This document shows, in pieces, positions 31,141 to 43,315 of a stretch of 64,000 bases of DNA (position 1 is its first letter; each line of letters begins with the position of its first letter). A program made the position numbers and the translations under genes. The stretch comes from Prorocentrum cordatum (Eukaryota > Sar > Dinophyceae > Prorocentrales > Prorocentraceae). The stretch spans positions 67,501-131,500 of the forward strand of contig CAUYUJ010001336.1 of assembly GCA_963575745.1 (NCBI GenBank), given 5' to 3'. Under the pieces are notes generated by a model that worked only from the letters and a program-made list of their open reading frames with translations, was not told the origin of the DNA and made no database searches.

Positions 31141-31256
31141 GTCATGAGGGAGAGACAGAGAGAGAGCGTGAGAGAGAGAGAGAGAGCGAGAGAGAGAGAG
31201 AGGAGTGTGTGATATATACGTGTATATACATATATAGAGAGATATAAAGAAAAAGG

Positions 31257-31290
<34 letters not shown>

Positions 31291-31412
31291 GAGAGAGATG
31301 AGAGCGACAATTTGTATACAAAAAAGAGAGCGCGACAGAGGTAGAAACAGAGTTAGAGGGAGAGAGAGAGAGAGAGAATAAGAGAGAGAGAGAGAGAGAG
31401 AAATAGAGGCAG
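31141..31412. repeat. GA microsatellite with a TATA-rich island
   Basis: GAGAGA runs broken by GTATATACATATATAG near 31210-31245. Confidence 0.95.
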
Positions 31413-31831
31413 TTCGACTTAACAAGTGGCACGGAGGGCGGTGGAGAAGCGGAGCTTGATAATCTCGGCCCGAGGGTCTTCTGTCAGCCGCCGCGCGTTC
31501 CAACATGCCCGCGCTTGCACTGCACGGTGGGGCCTTGCTCTAGGCAAGAGCTCGGTGCACGGGCTGTTTTCGACTTCGCGGCGTCCAGGCTCGGTGGACT
31601 CAGGTGGTGCTAAAAGTGACGCCCTCCTCCAGCCAAAGCGAGCCCATACTTGCGATCCCATTTGTCCTCCAGTCGTGTTTGTTTCCCAACCCTCCTGCGT
31701 TGGATTCTCGTTTTGAATAGAGAAGCTGCGGTCGCGCCTCCTCTCCTCTCCTCTCCCGCCCCCTCCTCCTTTCCTCTTCCCCCCTGCTTCCTACCTCGCT
31801 CGCTCCTGTGTGCCAGTTTGTCTCCTACCTC

Positions 31832-33143
31832 ACCATCCCTGGGGGGCTGCGATCTGCGAGACGGTCGCCACTTTCGAGGGCTGCTGGGGGGCCCAGCGGA
31901 GTGGCGTCATACGCAGACTCAGATTAGACATCGCCATCCCTGGGGGGCTGCGATCTGCGAAACTGTCGCCACTTTCGAGGGCTGCTGGGGGGGGCCCAGC
32001 GGAGTGGCGTCATACGCAGACTCAGATTAGACATCGCCATCCTTGGGGGGCTGCGATCTGCGAAACTGTCGCCACTTTCGAGGGCTGCCGGGGGGGCCCA
32101 GCGGAGTGACGTCATACGCAGATTCAGATTCGACTTCGCCATCCCGGGGGGGCTGCGATCGGCGAAACTGTCACCACTTTCGAGGGCTGCTGGTGGGCCA
32201 GCGGAGTGGCGTCAAACGCAGATCCAGATTAGACCTCGCCATCTCTGGGGGGCTGCGATCTGCGAAACTGTCGCCACGTTCGAGGGCTGCTGTGGGGCCC
32301 AGCGGAGTGGGGTCATACGCAGATTCAGATTAGACTTCGCCATCCCTGGGGGGCTGCGATCTGCGAAACTGTCGCCACTTTCGAGGGCTGCTGGGGGGCC
32401 CAGCGGAGTGGGGTCATACGCAGATTCAGATTAGACCTCGCCATCCCTGGGGGGCTGCGATCTGCGAAACTTTCAACACTTTCGAGGGCTGCTGGGGGGC
32501 CCAGCGGAGTGGCGTCATACGCAGACTCAGATTAGACATCGCCATCCCTGGGGGGCTGCGATCTGCGAAACTGTCGCCACTTTCGAGGGCTGCTGGGGGG
32601 GGCAGCCGAGTGGGGTCATACGCAGATTCATATTTGACCTCGCCATCCCTGGGGGGCTGCGATCGGCGAAACTGTCACCACTTTCGAGGGCTGCTGGGGG
32701 GCCCAGTGGAGTGGGGTCATACGCAGATTCAGATTAGACTTCGCCATCCCTGGGGGGCTGCGATCTGCGAAACTCTCGCCACTTTCGAGGGCTGCTGGGG
32801 GGGCCCAGCGGAGTGGGGTCATACGCAGATTCAGATTAGACCTCGCCATCCCTGGGGGGCTGCGATCTACGAAACTGTCGCCACTTTCGAGGGCTGCTGG
32901 GGGGGGGCACCGGATTGGGGTCATACGCAGATTCAGATTAGACCTCGCCATCCCTGGGGGGCTGCGATCGGCGAAACTGTCGCCACTTTCGAGGGCTGCT
33001 GGGGGGCCCAGCGGAGTGTGGTCATACTCAGATTCAGATTCGACTTCGCCATCCCGGGGGGGCTGCGATCGGCGAAACTGTCGCCATTTTCGAGGGCTGC
33101 TGGGGGGCCCAGTGGAGTGACGTCATACGCAGATTCAGATTAC
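31832..33143 (+). repeat. 102-bp tandem array, about 13 units
   Basis: Units begin CATCCCTGGGGGGCTGCGAT at about 100-103 bp spacing and contain CCACTTTCGAGGGCTGCTGG, GGCCCAGCGGAGTGG, GTCATACGCAGA and TCAGATTAGAC. Many units are exactly 102 bp, so long frames stay open (34 residues per unit). Small indels between units break the phase, which argues for a satellite and not a protein. Confidence 0.9.
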
Positions 33144-33169
33144 CTCCCATTTCATCCTTCTCTTGCCCC

Positions 33170-33363
33170 TTGTTCCTCGTCGTCACCATCGCCACCATCA
33201 TCCCCGACATCATCAGCAGCATCATCATCACCATGGTCATCATCAATATCATCAGCATCAGCATCAACATCATTATCCTTATCACCATCACCACAACCAT
33301 CGCCAACATTACCATCTTGATGTTTATCTTCACCATCATCACCACCACAACCATCGTCATCGC

Positions 33364-33410
<47 letters not shown>

Positions 33411-33633
33411 CGATCAACGTCATCATCACCATAATCATCATCGTCGTCATCACTACCATGCTTATCACAATCATAATCACCACCACCACATCATCATCGT
33501 CGTGTCATCATCATCACCACGATCAATAGCATCGCCAGCACAATCAATAGCCTCGTCATCTCCATCAACATCCTCAGCATCACCATCTGCATCACCGTTA
33601 TCACCCCACACCACCATCATCACCACCATTATC

Positions 33634-33679
<46 letters not shown>

Positions 33680-33783
33680 CCAACAAAGGCATAACCACCA
33701 TCATCACCGCGCTCCTTATCACCGCTACCACCATCATAATCATCATTATCATCATCATCATCATCATCATCATAACCAGCACC
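33170..33783. repeat. CAT/ATC trinucleotide tract, about 600 bp
   Basis: CATCAT and CACCAT triplets with scattered changes. His-, Ile- or Met-rich frames are repeat translations. Confidence 0.95.
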
Positions 33784-33829
33784 ACCAGGGCTGCCGTACG
33801 AGAGGGCATTATAATTCGCGGCGCACGCG

Positions 33830-35500
33830 TTGAGTGCGCTGTGCTTTTTTACGCCACTGCCGTGTGGAAACGGCTCGACTGATCTGATGCAAAGCAAGCG
33901 GCTACATTGCGGCGTCGGGAGGCCCGCGGCGCAGCAGAACTTCCTGTCATTACTTGCTTCGACCCCGCCGGATGCACCACCAGATTTCCTAAGGACCACC
34001 TTTCCTTCGTTGTTCGTGGCCAGTCTCGGCGACGGGATTCCACTATTCATTCATGGCGATGCTCTCGTGCGCAGTTGTTGGGGTCCCTGCGCTTCGCGCA
34101 CATTGACGACTGTGCGTCGATTCGCCCTCTGTCAGATATGCCGCCCCGCGCGTTATCTTCTCCGCGACGGGGCGCGGCAACGGCGGGGCGATCTACGCGC
34201 TGAGTACGAGGAGGCTTGGACCGAACGTCGCTGCGCTGATGCCTGGTGACTCTCGCGCAAGTTGGCTGGGCGTGGCGAGGGCCCTCGCAGGCGCCGGTTT
34301 CGCCAGGCAGTAGGCTTCAAGGCGTCGTCTGCTGAGAAGCTCGCTCGGATTTCCCTGCCAGCTCAGGAAGGTGGACTAGCGGCGACGCCATTCGACGGCG
34401 ACGCCGAGCTCGCGAGGCGTTTGCAGACATTGGACTGGTCGTTTGACGGTTGGAAAGATTTGGCCATGCGTGATCCGGGGGTGTTACGTCGCAAAGTTCG
34501 TCGAGTCCCTTACTGCCTGATGTTTCCCAAACTCCGGGCACGTGGCCGCTTCGCCGGAGCGGGCCTGCAGGTCGAGGGTCTGGAGGCCCCTTGCACTAGA
34601 CGCCTTCGTTCTTCTCATCGCCAACGTGCAATGCCGGCGCACTACACCGCTTCGCTAGCGCGCTTCGTGGCTCGTCGAGATTCCGAATATGCAGGGCTCC
34701 CCAGGCTGGGGCGCCGTCCGGGGCCTGCACTTGTTTTGCGGCCTTCCTAGCGTGCACGCGGCAGGCCTACGGGAACGAGGCTGCTACTGCACCAACGGGC
34801 GCTTCCGGTTTCGCTTTCAAGCGTCGCAGGGGGGAGGCCATTCGCGCGTCCACGCGCGTCGCCGCTCGACTTCGGACGACGGGGCAGGGAGTCAGCGAGT
34901 TGTTTTTGATATGAAGAACTGGTTTTGCTGCTCGCACACGGAGGAGCTGCATTTATGTATTTGCCGCGCCTTCGCCGACCAGCAGGTTGCTTGCGCCATT
35001 TTTTTCTGAGGAGCTGAATTTCGCGACCTTTCGCGTCCACACTAGCGACGGTAGTTCCCAGTGGGTTCGAATAGGCCCAGGCGTCCGCATGGGGCACCCA
35101 CGAGCGCGAAGTTCATCTTCTACTTGAGACTCCTGGGCCACGCCCAGATCAGAGCAACGCCGGCCACGGATTCGCTCCGACTTGTAGAGGGCGTTGGTCC
35201 TTCCACACTGTCTGACGATGCGAAGAGACACTCCTTGCCGATCTTTGTTGGGAGCTCCGTCTTCGCTCGTCGACGGGCTTCGCACTTGTTGGGCCGAGCC
35301 TTCGTGTTCAAGCCGCGCGCCGACGCGGAACCCTAACCTCCATCGCGCAGCGCCGGGGCGAGCGCGAGATCGCGGCTTCCTACCGCGCGGACGGCGCGCG
35401 ACGCCAGCTGCAGCAAGCGCGCAGGTCAAGGAGCGGCTGCCCTGGCCGGGCCCTTCCGGTCGCTCGTCACCTCGGAGGCTGGCGCAATCCACATTGTTGT
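33830..35500 (+). pseudogene. Weak, broken coding region of unknown origin
   Basis: Complex, non-repetitive sequence between two CAT tracts. One plus-strand phase is open at 33830-34249 and again, after a single TGA, at 34262-34750. Another phase reads IAQRRGEREIAASYRADG near 35340. Residue use is plausible, but no domain is recognised, stops interrupt, and minus-strand frames are nearly as long. It may be a decayed retroelement or gene. Confidence 0.25.
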
Positions 35501-35524
35501 TTCCATGACCTGCGAGTCCGCAAC

Positions 35525-35546
35525 ATGGAGGTGATGATGATGATGC

Positions 35547-35641
<95 letters not shown>

Positions 35642-35645
35642 GTCA
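35525..35645. repeat. ATG run followed by ATC run (hairpin-forming)
   Basis: About 60 bp of ATG triplets are directly followed by about 55 bp of ATC triplets, so the two halves are complementary and can fold into a long hairpin. In the plus strand they translate as poly-Met then poly-Ile. Confidence 0.95.
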
Positions 35646-35649
35646 CCAT

Positions 35650-37322
35650 CACGAAGAATTGCGATCGCTTCAATTCTTTCTGGTGCGCCGCCGACCCAGG
35701 CTTCGCCGCTGCCGTTGTCCGTGCTGTGGTCGTTGGCACTTCGCACTCGGGAGTTTGCTCTCGCGTGCCTGCGCGCGCCGATCTCCAGGCCATCGATAGC
35801 CTCTGGTGTCGCTTAAGACAGCGGGTTCTTCTAGCACGTCGGCCCGCCAGTATTCGCGGTCATCTTGTGGCCCTTAGCCATTCTGACGCGAAGAAGTCCT
35901 CTAAGTTCGCCGACGCGTCCGCCGAGCAACGCATCGACCGGCTGCGCTGGTGCCAGTCTGCGAGCAAGCCTCCACAGTTGTATCAGCAATGGCTTCTGGC
36001 CGTCTTCAGATGCATCGAGGGTAAATCTACTGTTGATGAGTCGGGCCGATTTCTCCCGACCGCAAATTTGCGGGCTCGGCAGGTTGTCGAGGACATTCGG
36101 GATCTGACTATGTTCGACGATCGCGCAGCCGTTGAGTAAGAATGGCCCCCCTCCCCCTCCGCGTCTTTCACGGCCCTGACCTTGCTGCGCTGTTTTCGGC
36201 GATCGAGATTCGAATCCTGCGCGCGGCGACGTTGACGACGATCATTCCGCCTGCGGGGGGTCAGGGGCGCCTGGAGGGGCAGGGCCGATCTCGTTGCTGA
36301 TCTGGCCGCCGACCCGACTTTCATGTGCGAGTTGCCCAGCGAGAGCGATGGCATACGCGGCGTGCGATTTCGTTTCCCCACGGGCGTTGCGGGCGCATCG
36401 AATGAGTTCGTGTCTCGATGGGCGCGGCCAGATTTCTACGGCAAGCGCGGCCGCGATCACGAATCAGCGCTGTATCTGTCGACGCGTTCGCGTCTCGCCC
36501 GACTGCTCGAAACCATCTTGCAGCTTCGCGACTGGGCGGTGCTATTGTTCCGGGGAGGGGAGCTGCGACAGCGAACACTTCGACGCCTTCGACCTCCTGC
36601 AGACGCACATCCGCAGCTCCTCGAGCTCGATTCTTGCCTCGGCCAGGGAGCGCCGCGATCTTACCCCAAAGTTGCAGCCTCTTCCTCAACGAGCGCTCGC
36701 CCGACGAGGCGCACGAGAGTTTCCTGAAGGGCGCCGTCGAGCCGGAGGACAGGCAGGCCAAGCAGGCCCGGCAGGACAGGGAGGCGCCAGAGCCAAGCGA
36801 GAAGCGCGACGAGCCGAGCTTGCTCGCCCAACTCGCGGCGGAGTCGCGGGCGCACGCGGCCAACCTCTTCCGCGCGTTCCTCGAGCCGAGTCCGACGGGG
36901 GAGACGCATTGCGACGCGATGAAGGAGGCAGCGGGGAACTGCGAAAGGAGCGTCAGCGGCAAGAGGGGGGCACGGGCAGGGCATCCTAGCACGCCGCGCG
37001 ATGGCGGCGGACCGCCTCAAGAAGAAGGACGCGCTGAACGCCGCCAGCGAGCGCTACGAGCTGATCGGGAAAGTCCTGACGGAGTTCTACGTCCCCAGCA
37101 AGCTGGGCAGGCGTACCCTGGAGTTTCGCGGTCACGAGACGAAGGAACGCGCGCGTCGCTTCGGCGCCGACGTGAACCCGACGGCGCCCGAGGACCTCCG
37201 CAAGGCGATCGACCTGATCATCAAGGACTGGGCGTCCAAGGGGGGCGGGCTTTCGGCCCGGCCCCACCGAGTAAGCGGGGGAGGCAGATCCAGGCCATCC
37301 AGGCCCGCGTCCGCCGCCTGTA
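35650..37322 (+). pseudogene. Decayed coding region with phase changes
   Basis: One phase reads through 35650-36139 (with LRWCQSASKPPQLYQQW), passes two stops and goes on to about 36560 (LARLLETILQLRDW). At 36690-36960 another phase is better, with Glu/Lys/Arg-rich sequence such as ESRAHAANLFRAFLEPS. At a G run near 36965 it shifts back one base to QGILARRAMAADRLKKKD and ASERYELIGKVLTEFYVPSK, ending near 37322. The last 100 codons are charged and helical and look like genuine protein. No family is recognised. A 1-nt indel in the G run explains the last shift. Confidence 0.4.
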
Positions 37323-37544
37323 GTGAGTGCCGGCCGCGCTGAGGCGAGCAGATTCGAGCTGAGGACTCCGTCGTGGCGCCCGTGTTTGTCGCAGCGGCGC
37401 CAGCGGCGTCGTTCCGTGGACTCCAGTTGCCAAACTTTTTGTCGCAGCGGCGCCGCTGTTTCCAACGCTATAATTCGGACTCCCTGTCGTAACGGCGCCG
37501 GTGGTGGTCATTGCTGCGGCCCCTCTCCTTCCCCCGCCTCATCT

Positions 37545-37670
37545 GATGGCCGCGTTTTCCACCACCACCACCACCACCACCATTAGTTGCCTCCTCCTCC
37601 TCCTCGTCCTCCTCCCCCCATCCAACTTATGGTGGTGGTGGTGGTGGCGGCGGTGGAACACAGGCCCATC
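37545..37670. mobile_element. TIR element family D, copy 4 (short core)
   Basis: Left GATGGCCGCGTTTTCC, CCACC repeats and ATTAGTTG. Right CCCCATCCAACTTATGG, GTGG repeats, GGAACACAGGCCCATC. The core TCC tract is only about 35 bp. Flanks TCATCT and ATCATCC are similar but not a clean duplication. Confidence 0.7.
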
Positions 37671-38035
37671 ATCATCCTCCGGGCTTTCGAGCCTGCGAGT
37701 TCTATCTCAGTGCCGCTGCCACCGACGAACATGAAATGCTGAGTTGTTTCCTCCTCGATGTGCCGCTCGGCGCGCGGCGCGGCGGCGTCCCGTCCCACGC
37801 TTGCGTGGGGGTGGATTCACCTGTGACGCGGCTCCGGTACAGTGGATGGGGCTCTTCCGGCCCCCCCATGCGAGCGCGGGACAAGCTAGTTTCTAGTAGA
37901 GAGGGAACGGGCCGCGTCGGCCACGATCGACCTTTCTGGCTTGGCGACTTCACTGTAAGCTGCGCATGTTCATCTCCATGTGTCGCTTGACTTCGGTTTT
38001 TCGGCTGCTCTACCGTGGAAAAATCAGCATTGCCA

Positions 38036-38270
38036 GCGTTACCATCATCATCGCCCGCGTCACCTTCATCACCATCAACCCCATCAGCGTCGTCATCATC
38101 ATCACCACCTTGATTGCAATCGCACTCGCCACTATCACCACCGCAACCACCACTACCGTCACCGTCATCATCATCATCATCATCAGCAGCAGCAACGCCA
38201 TCATCACACTCATCATCAACATCAGCACCAGCAGCACCATCATCATCAGCATCATCATCCGTAGCCCAGT
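38036..38270. repeat. CAT/ATC trinucleotide tract
   Basis: Interrupted CAT, CAC and CAG triplets. Confidence 0.9.
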
Positions 38271-38299
38271 GCGGCTCATCCCTGTCCTCATTTAGTCTT

Positions 38300-40320
38300 C
38301 AGTCGGCGCTGGCCCCGCGGGAAGCAGAGTGGAGACATTTTGGGGGACGTTTGCGGCTGAGTGCAAAGATGCCCCAATGGCGGCGAGGTCGCCGCGCGCG
38401 GCTGGCGCCGAGCCCCCGTGGCCCGCGAGGCGCGGGCGCAGGCGCGGCGCGCTCGGCGGTCGAGGGGCGCCCGGTTGCGGCCCCGCCCCGCGTGGAGAGG
38501 CTGGAGGGCGAGGTGCGCTGTGCGCGGGCGGCCTGCATGCCTTCGGTTCCCGCGGGGAGGCCCGACGCCGACTCCGGGGCCAAGGTCCAGGCCGGTGACG
38601 AGCAGCGGCCGGGTTTCATGGCGCCGCGCGTCCACTTTGGTGTCACGTCCGCGATGGCCTTGGAGGCGTGCCGCGTGGAGTAGCAGGAGCGGGAGGCGGG
38701 CCACGCGGCCGCCCCTCCCGCGCCCGCCGCCGATAGTCGTGGGGAGGCGCAGCACGGTAACGCACAACTTCGGAGCGCAGGCGGCCGTGATCCACATGAC
38801 GGACCAGAAGGAACTCAAGACAGTGCCGCGCGGGGCTCGGAGGGCAGCGCCGAGGCGGCGGCCTTCCCACCGGCGCCGCCCCGCGCTGTCGCTGCACCGG
38901 AGGCCTGCTGCTACTGTTGGGGCCGCCCACCGCCGCCGCCAGCCTGCGGCGCGGGCGGCTTGCGGCGCGATGCCGATCGGGCGGGGCCGTCGCTTGCAAG
39001 CGGGCGCGGAGCCTCCCAGCCGGGCGCCGCCATGACTTCGCCGACCACGCGCGCGGGGCAAGCGAGCCTGAAATGGCCAGCTCCACTTCGAGGGTTCAAT
39101 ATGGGGGAAGGCCCGCGCCGAAGCCGTCGGGCGCGAGGCCCCTGCGGAGGGCGGCTTGGCTGCGGGCGTCGGCGACTCGGTCTCCGATGGGGGGGTAAGG
39201 GGTCCGAAGATCACGCGGCGGTTCTCGTGACGCCTCAGTTCGCGAACGGCGAAGTGGAGGAGTCGCACAATGTGGACGCCGTTGCCGATGGTGCCTTGGG
39301 CGACGGCGGTGGCCTCAACGTCGAGGAGGACGCGCGGATCGACCTCGGCATCCAGCGGCGAGACGCACACGTGGACGAGGAGGCCATAGCGTGGCTCATG
39401 GCGGAGTTGCGGGCCGACCTCCAGACGCAGGTCGGCGTCGCTCGCTCGGGCGCCGCAGCCGTCCGTGCCGCGCGGCGGGCGCGCCCTGGTGGCGAAATTC
39501 AGGGCTCGGGCGCGGAAGTACGGTCAACGCGCATAGTAAGGACAAACGGCTTTTTCAAGGGTGCCCTTGGGTCCTTGCCTGCCTCAGCCTCTGCGGCCCA
39601 TTCCTAGCAATTTTCGCAGGCCACTTTCTCAGGTTCCATGGGGGTTTGGCCGCCTGCCGCCCAGAATACTTCAACTTCGGCCTCCAAGGGTCTTGCGTCC
39701 TTACCACGCGTCCTTACTATACGTTTTCACTGTAGGCCGCGGGCGGGGGCCGCGGCACCCATTCGGCGCCGCGTGATGCTGCGGCCCGCAACCATAGTTT
39801 CCGTTGTTATGCAGTGGCGCGAGGAGGACCCTCGCGCCAAGAGTTTCAGAGCCGCCTGGGCTATGAGAGCCGCAGTGTGGCGGTGCAGTGGCCTGGCTTG
39901 TTGCTGGAGGCGCGGACCCCAATTTCCGGCGCGTGTGCAATGGTCGCCGCGTTTCGCCAATGGGCCGTTGCTGTCCCGTGTCCGTCTCTTTGCGGTGCAG
40001 GGCCTGGTTGGAGATGTAGAGATGTACTTGTTGGCGCCCGATGCGGTTTCGAACCCAGTGGTCCGCCGAGCGCGGCGCGTATCATGCTCGTGGCTCCAGG
40101 CGGGTCCGAGGATCGCGAATGCCTGCGACGAGCGTGCCGCTGCCGTGTTCGAGCGCGTCGCCTCTGTCACGTGGAGGCGATTGGCCGCCGCTGGTGTGGC
40201 AGCTGTGTCAACCCAGAGCCTGGCAGGCATTCGCATGTGCCGAGTGAGCGCGGCCGACGCTGCGGGCGAGGCGCCGAGGAAATCGTTCGGGTTCGGGCGG
40301 CTTGTGAGCTAGGGCTCCAG
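38300..40320. other. GC-rich, weak coding potential on both strands
   Basis: Plus-strand frames 38960-39607 and 39638-40312 and a minus-strand frame 38288-39370 overlap. The plus strand reads reasonably near 39320-39440 (DEEAIAWLMAELRADLQTQV), but neither strand shows a domain. High GC alone keeps frames open. I cannot call a gene. Confidence 0.4.
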
Positions 40321-40336
40321 ACCATCTTGGACGCCG

Positions 40337-40428
40337 CGCGACGTATCATGAACATGTTCAGCATCACCATCGTCATCACCATCATTATCCGCATCGTCAT
40401 CACGTCTTCCTCAGAATTAGCACTAGCC

Positions 40429-40467
<39 letters not shown>

Positions 40468-40489
40468 GCATCATCATCATCACCGTCCG

Positions 40490-40521
<32 letters not shown>

Positions 40522-40534
40522 GCATCAGCATCAG

Positions 40535-40568
<34 letters not shown>

Positions 40569-40665
40569 GTCATGCTCATCATCATTATTATTGTTACCAT
40601 CGTCATCATCATCCTCCTCCTCCTCATCATCATCATCATCAGCATCACCATCATCGTATTTGCCT
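40337..40665. repeat. CAT/ATC trinucleotide tract
   Basis: About 330 bp of ATC triplets with AGC interruptions. Confidence 0.95.
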
Positions 40666-40669
40666 AATT

Positions 40670-42107
40670 CTCCCCGTGCGCCAGTTGCCTACCCCGCGCG
40701 CGCCCCCGCTCGGCAGCTGTACCCGCTCAGAGCGAGCGGTAGGGATGCCGGTCCCCGCGAGCTCCAGGCGCCGACCGCCGCCGCCAGGGCTGGGCGCTCG
40801 GTGTGGTCTCCTCGCCCGCCTCACCTCGCTCTCCGTCTCTTCTCCCCTCCTCTTTCCTTGTGTTTTCCTCCTCCCCCCATCCTTCTCCCTCTGATCATCC
40901 TCGTTCCCTCCGTCCACCTCTTTCTTGCCCTTCGTCCTCGTCCACCTCCACATCCTTTTTTTCAGAATCCTTCCCCTATTCCTCCTCGATGGCCCTTAAT
41001 AGTTCCTGGGCTCCCTGGCTGAAAGTGAGGAGGGGGAGCTCACGCGCGTTGACACCTACCGTGCGCACGCGTGTTTTGCGTTTCCTGTGCGCGCGCGTGT
41101 CTTTCCGCCTACAGCATAACAGCATGGGCAGTTTCTGAGCGTGCGGGGGCGCAACCGCGCACTCAGAGAGGATAGCGCGTGTACGCACGCGTGTTCTTTG
41201 TTTTCCTGGCAGCAGCGGTTCCGCGTCTTCCACGCGAGCGGGGTCCCACGCCCGTTTGGGGTCTCGGCGCTTGTAGTCTTCCAACCAAGGCATGCAAGCG
41301 GCCAGCAGGCATCCCCCAGCGACAGGCCCGCCAGACACCCCACCCTTTCGGACCATAGTTGCAAGCGCCCCCCCTTGGGTTACAGGCACCCCTCCCCCAA
41401 ATCATAGGTATTGTCCCCCTCCTTGCGCCTTATTTTTCGACGGATGCTGTTTTCAGAGTGTGGTTCCCGACTGATGCAGGCGGTGATGGCTGTTGGTAGT
41501 TGTTCGCTAGCATCAGGAAGGCATATGCCACGGTACCGGCGTTGTCTGGGCCTTGAACCCATGAGTTCGTCGTGCAGCTGAGTCCTATGCCTCAGCTGCC
41601 GCGGGACAATTCGGGATTCCTGAGCCGGGAGGCTTCTTTGATTTCTCGCATGCAGTTATTTGTTTTCATTTACGAGTTGAGGGTCTTGAGTCTCCAGCCG
41701 ACGAGTCTGAGTATTGTAGTCACGGTGAAAGGCCATGCCGTAGAGAGCTCTGCCACGAGTGCGGAAGACAGATACTGCAAGGTAGAGAATGACGCAGCGG
41801 ATCGAATGTCCAAGGATGACACGGGCCGTCGCCCTAGCCCGATACCGTAGCACGTTGCTGCCATTGACCGGCCACAGAGTGTCTTTAAATTCGGCTTCTC
41901 GAGTTTGTCGGTATGACACCCCGGGCCTGTCAAGCATGATTCAGGACGCAGAACTACACCGGATGAAGGGGTCGGCACTTCTCGGGGCTACACTACGACT
42001 CAGCAGCAACAACACAAACGTCGGATGTTTGCGGGGGGGGGTGCGGGGTGTCGGAGGGACGCCCTGTCCTGGAAGTATGCGCGTGTCTTTTCCCTCCTCC
42101 CAAATGA
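40670..42107. other. No gene recognised
   Basis: Pyrimidine-rich at 40810-40990. GCGCGCGTGT-type motifs recur at 41050-41200. The rest is unique without a convincing frame. Confidence 0.5.
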
Positions 42108-42307
42108 GGTCCGAGTAGGTGGGGTCGACTTATCGCGCCGCATCGACGACGTATCGGCGATGCGGCTAAATGTGGAGCCCGACGTTCTCCACGCCGACGT
42201 CGCCGATGCATCGCTGATGTCGACGATGCATCGCCAATGCATCGGCGATGCATCGCCGATGCATCGGCGATGCAGCGCGATCCTCCGACCCCATCTACTC
42301 CGACACC
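42108..42307. mobile_element. Foldback element family F, copy 1
   Basis: The left end GTCCGAGTAGGTGGGGTCGA and the right end on the opposite strand GTCGGAGTAGATGGGGTCGG continue to match for about 49 bases with about ten differences. The interior is full of GATGCATCGGC palindromic units. A second copy lies at 63064-63276. No target duplication is evident. Confidence 0.7.
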
Positions 42308-42659
42308 ATCCAGGGGGCTTCTAGTCTTCCAGCCTGGCGCAGCGTGCATGACTCTCCGACAAGCGAGCAGGTGGAGGAGGAGGAGGAGGAGCAGCAGCAG
42401 CAACAGCAGCAGATCTCACTCCTACCCCCCTCTCCCCACATGCGAGGCGAGCGCTTGTCGCAGGCGGCAATGGCCGCCACGATCAGCCCCAGAGGGCCTG
42501 CCGCTGAAGGCTCGGCGCCGCGCTGGGGAGCGGAGGATGGCGAAGGCGCCGCCCCTGGGGTGGGAGGGCACGGGAGGGGAGGGGGAGGGGGAGGATTTCA
42601 GGATGCCGTTAGGTTGCTGGACTCCCGCGGGTCCTGCAGGCCGCCAGGGGGAGGATGAG

Positions 42660-42735
42660 GAGGAGGAGGAGGAGGAGGAGGAGAAGGAGGAGGAGGAGGA
42701 CGAGGAGGAGGAGGAGGAGGAGCAGGAGGAGGAAG
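42660..42735. repeat. GGA tract
   Basis: GGA/GAG triplets, followed by a GA run to 42790. Confidence 0.95.
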
Positions 42736-42835
42736 ATGGAGAGGGAGCGGGGAAGGGAGTGAGGGGGAGAGAGAGCGAGAGAGAAGGTGGATAAGGAAAG
42801 ACGAGGAGGAGGAGGACCAGTAACTTAGTGGGGAT

Positions 42836-43108
42836 AATAATGATGATGGTGGTGCTGATGATGATAATGTTATTGCTGATGAGGATGACGTTATTGATGA
42901 TGATGGTGGTGATGATACTGATAATGATGCTGATGGCGATGATGATGACGATGACAATGATGCTGCTGATGATGATGATGATGAGGAGGAGGAGGATACC
43001 GATGCGGATGCTGTTGTTGATGGTGATGCTGATGTTGATACTGATGGTGACGTTGATGTTGCTGATGATGATGATGATGATGTTGCTGAATGTGATGATG
43101 ATGCTGAC

Positions 43109-43157
<49 letters not shown>

Positions 43158-43283
43158 CTGATGATGATGATGGTGAAGATGATGAGGATGAGGAGGATGA
43201 TGAGGATGATGCTAATGCTGATGCCGACGATGCTGATGATGATGATGCTGATGCTGATGATGATGATGACGATCCTGATGACG

Positions 43284-43315
<32 letters not shown>

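Noticed and set aside
32610-33320. 236-codon frame over the 102-bp array as a repeat protein
   Set aside because: Indels between units shift the phase and the frame depends on the period alone. Nothing indicates expression.
36200-36222. GATTCGAATCC resembling a tRNA T-arm
   Set aside because: No matching acceptor stem, anticodon arm or D-arm at the right spacing.
38288-39370. 360-codon minus-strand frame
   Set aside because: Arg/Ala/Gly-rich, no domain, and the opposite strand is equally open. Composition explains it.
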